Below are positions 63,901-64,000 of a DNA stretch of 64,000 bases, in pieces. Numbering within the stretch: position 1 is the first letter of the stretch; the number at the start of each line of letters is the position of its first letter. Under the pieces are notes generated by a model that was not told where the DNA came from, made no database searches, and saw nothing but the letters and a program-made list of their open reading frames with translations. The translations under genes and the position numbers were made by a program. Source of the stretch: Leishmania mexicana MHOM/GT/2001/U1103 (Eukaryota > Euglenozoa > Kinetoplastea > Trypanosomatida > Trypanosomatidae); NCBI RefSeq assembly GCF_000234665.1, contig NC_018332.1, positions 186,001 through 250,000 of the forward strand, in the 5' to 3' direction.

Positions 63901-64000
63901 CTAGTCCTCGCTCTCCATCCCGACAGCATCGGCGCTGACAGAGGTTGTCTTGAGGATCGACACAGCAGAGGCGCCTTGCATGCTCACCGCAAACTGCAGC
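63901..64000 (-). CDS. C-terminal fragment of an unidentified protein, cut by the window edge
   Basis: A minus-strand stop (TAG, 63901-63903) ends a frame that is open to the window edge: 32 residues finishing SADAVGMESED. GC-rich third positions, the same strand as all other genes, and a sharp change from the adjacent CT-rich spacer support coding. The acidic tail and preceding beta-like stretch (LQFAVSMQGASAVSIL) do not identify a family for me. Confidence 0.55.
   Translation of the reverse strand, partial: LQFAVSMQGASAVSILKTTSVSADAVGMESED

Noticed and set aside
1..64000. CRISPR array, operon, prophage or insertion sequence
   Set aside because: No direct-repeat/spacer pattern, no bacterial ribosome-binding sites and no transposase; gene content is eukaryotic.

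Overview
The window looks like trypanosomatid nuclear DNA, most likely from a Leishmania species. The evidence is intronless, GC-rich reading frames that all lie on one strand, separated by 0.9-3.4 kb spacers full of (CA)n/(TG)n, purine and poly-G tracts. It also carries a leishmanolysin (GP63) gene typical of these parasites. Every gene I can support is on the minus strand, so the window reads as an interior piece of one polycistronic transcription unit running right to left, with mRNAs made by trans-splicing and polyadenylation. I see no strand switch, tRNA, rRNA or CRISPR array. A run of exactly 100 N (17352-17451) marks a scaffold gap of unknown length. From memory the gene content resembles part of chromosome 28 of L. 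major, but I could not verify that.

In transcription order (right to left) the layout is as follows. The C-terminus of an unidentified gene sits at the right edge (63901-64000), followed by a PP1-type phosphatase catalytic subunit (60728-61633) and an ankyrin-repeat, Yar1-like protein (57574-58281). Next are a conserved protein with possible macro-domain features (54992-56515), a two-TM hypothetical (52078-53100), SEC13 (49866-50945), V-ATPase subunit e (48489-48695) and the ER retention receptor ERD2 (46448-47107). Then come a ULK4-like pseudokinase with an armadillo-like tail (39354-43301), a single-headed inner-arm axonemal dynein heavy chain (25032-37820) and a small basic DUF2423/LLPH-like protein (22809-23093). 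After these lie a coiled-coil hypothetical (20361-21932), a CDKL/CMGC kinase with a very long disordered tail (12421-17160), a GP63-like metalloprotease (8846-10546), an ESCRT-I VPS37 subunit (5872-6732), a small RING-like protein (3493-3717) and the N-terminus of another gene at the left edge (1-101).

Two themes stand out. Dynein, the ULK4-like protein and the CDKL kinase (12.4-43.3 kb) all belong to families tied to motile flagella. ERD2, SEC13, V-ATPase e, VPS37 and GP63 belong to the secretory and endosomal pathway. Since trypanosomatid transcription units are not functional operons, co-location does not by itself imply joint regulation.

The most unusual non-coding features are a repeat-poor island of about 1 kb in the GP63 3' flank (about 7310-8340; possible SIDER-type retroposon remnant), a perfect 38-bp palindrome (5344-5381) and a 54-bp (TG)27 tract just upstream of SEC13 (51151-51204). 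I found no clearly new multi-gene system. The best leads are the degenerate ULK4-like pseudokinase, the macro-like protein and the altered ligand pocket of ERD2.
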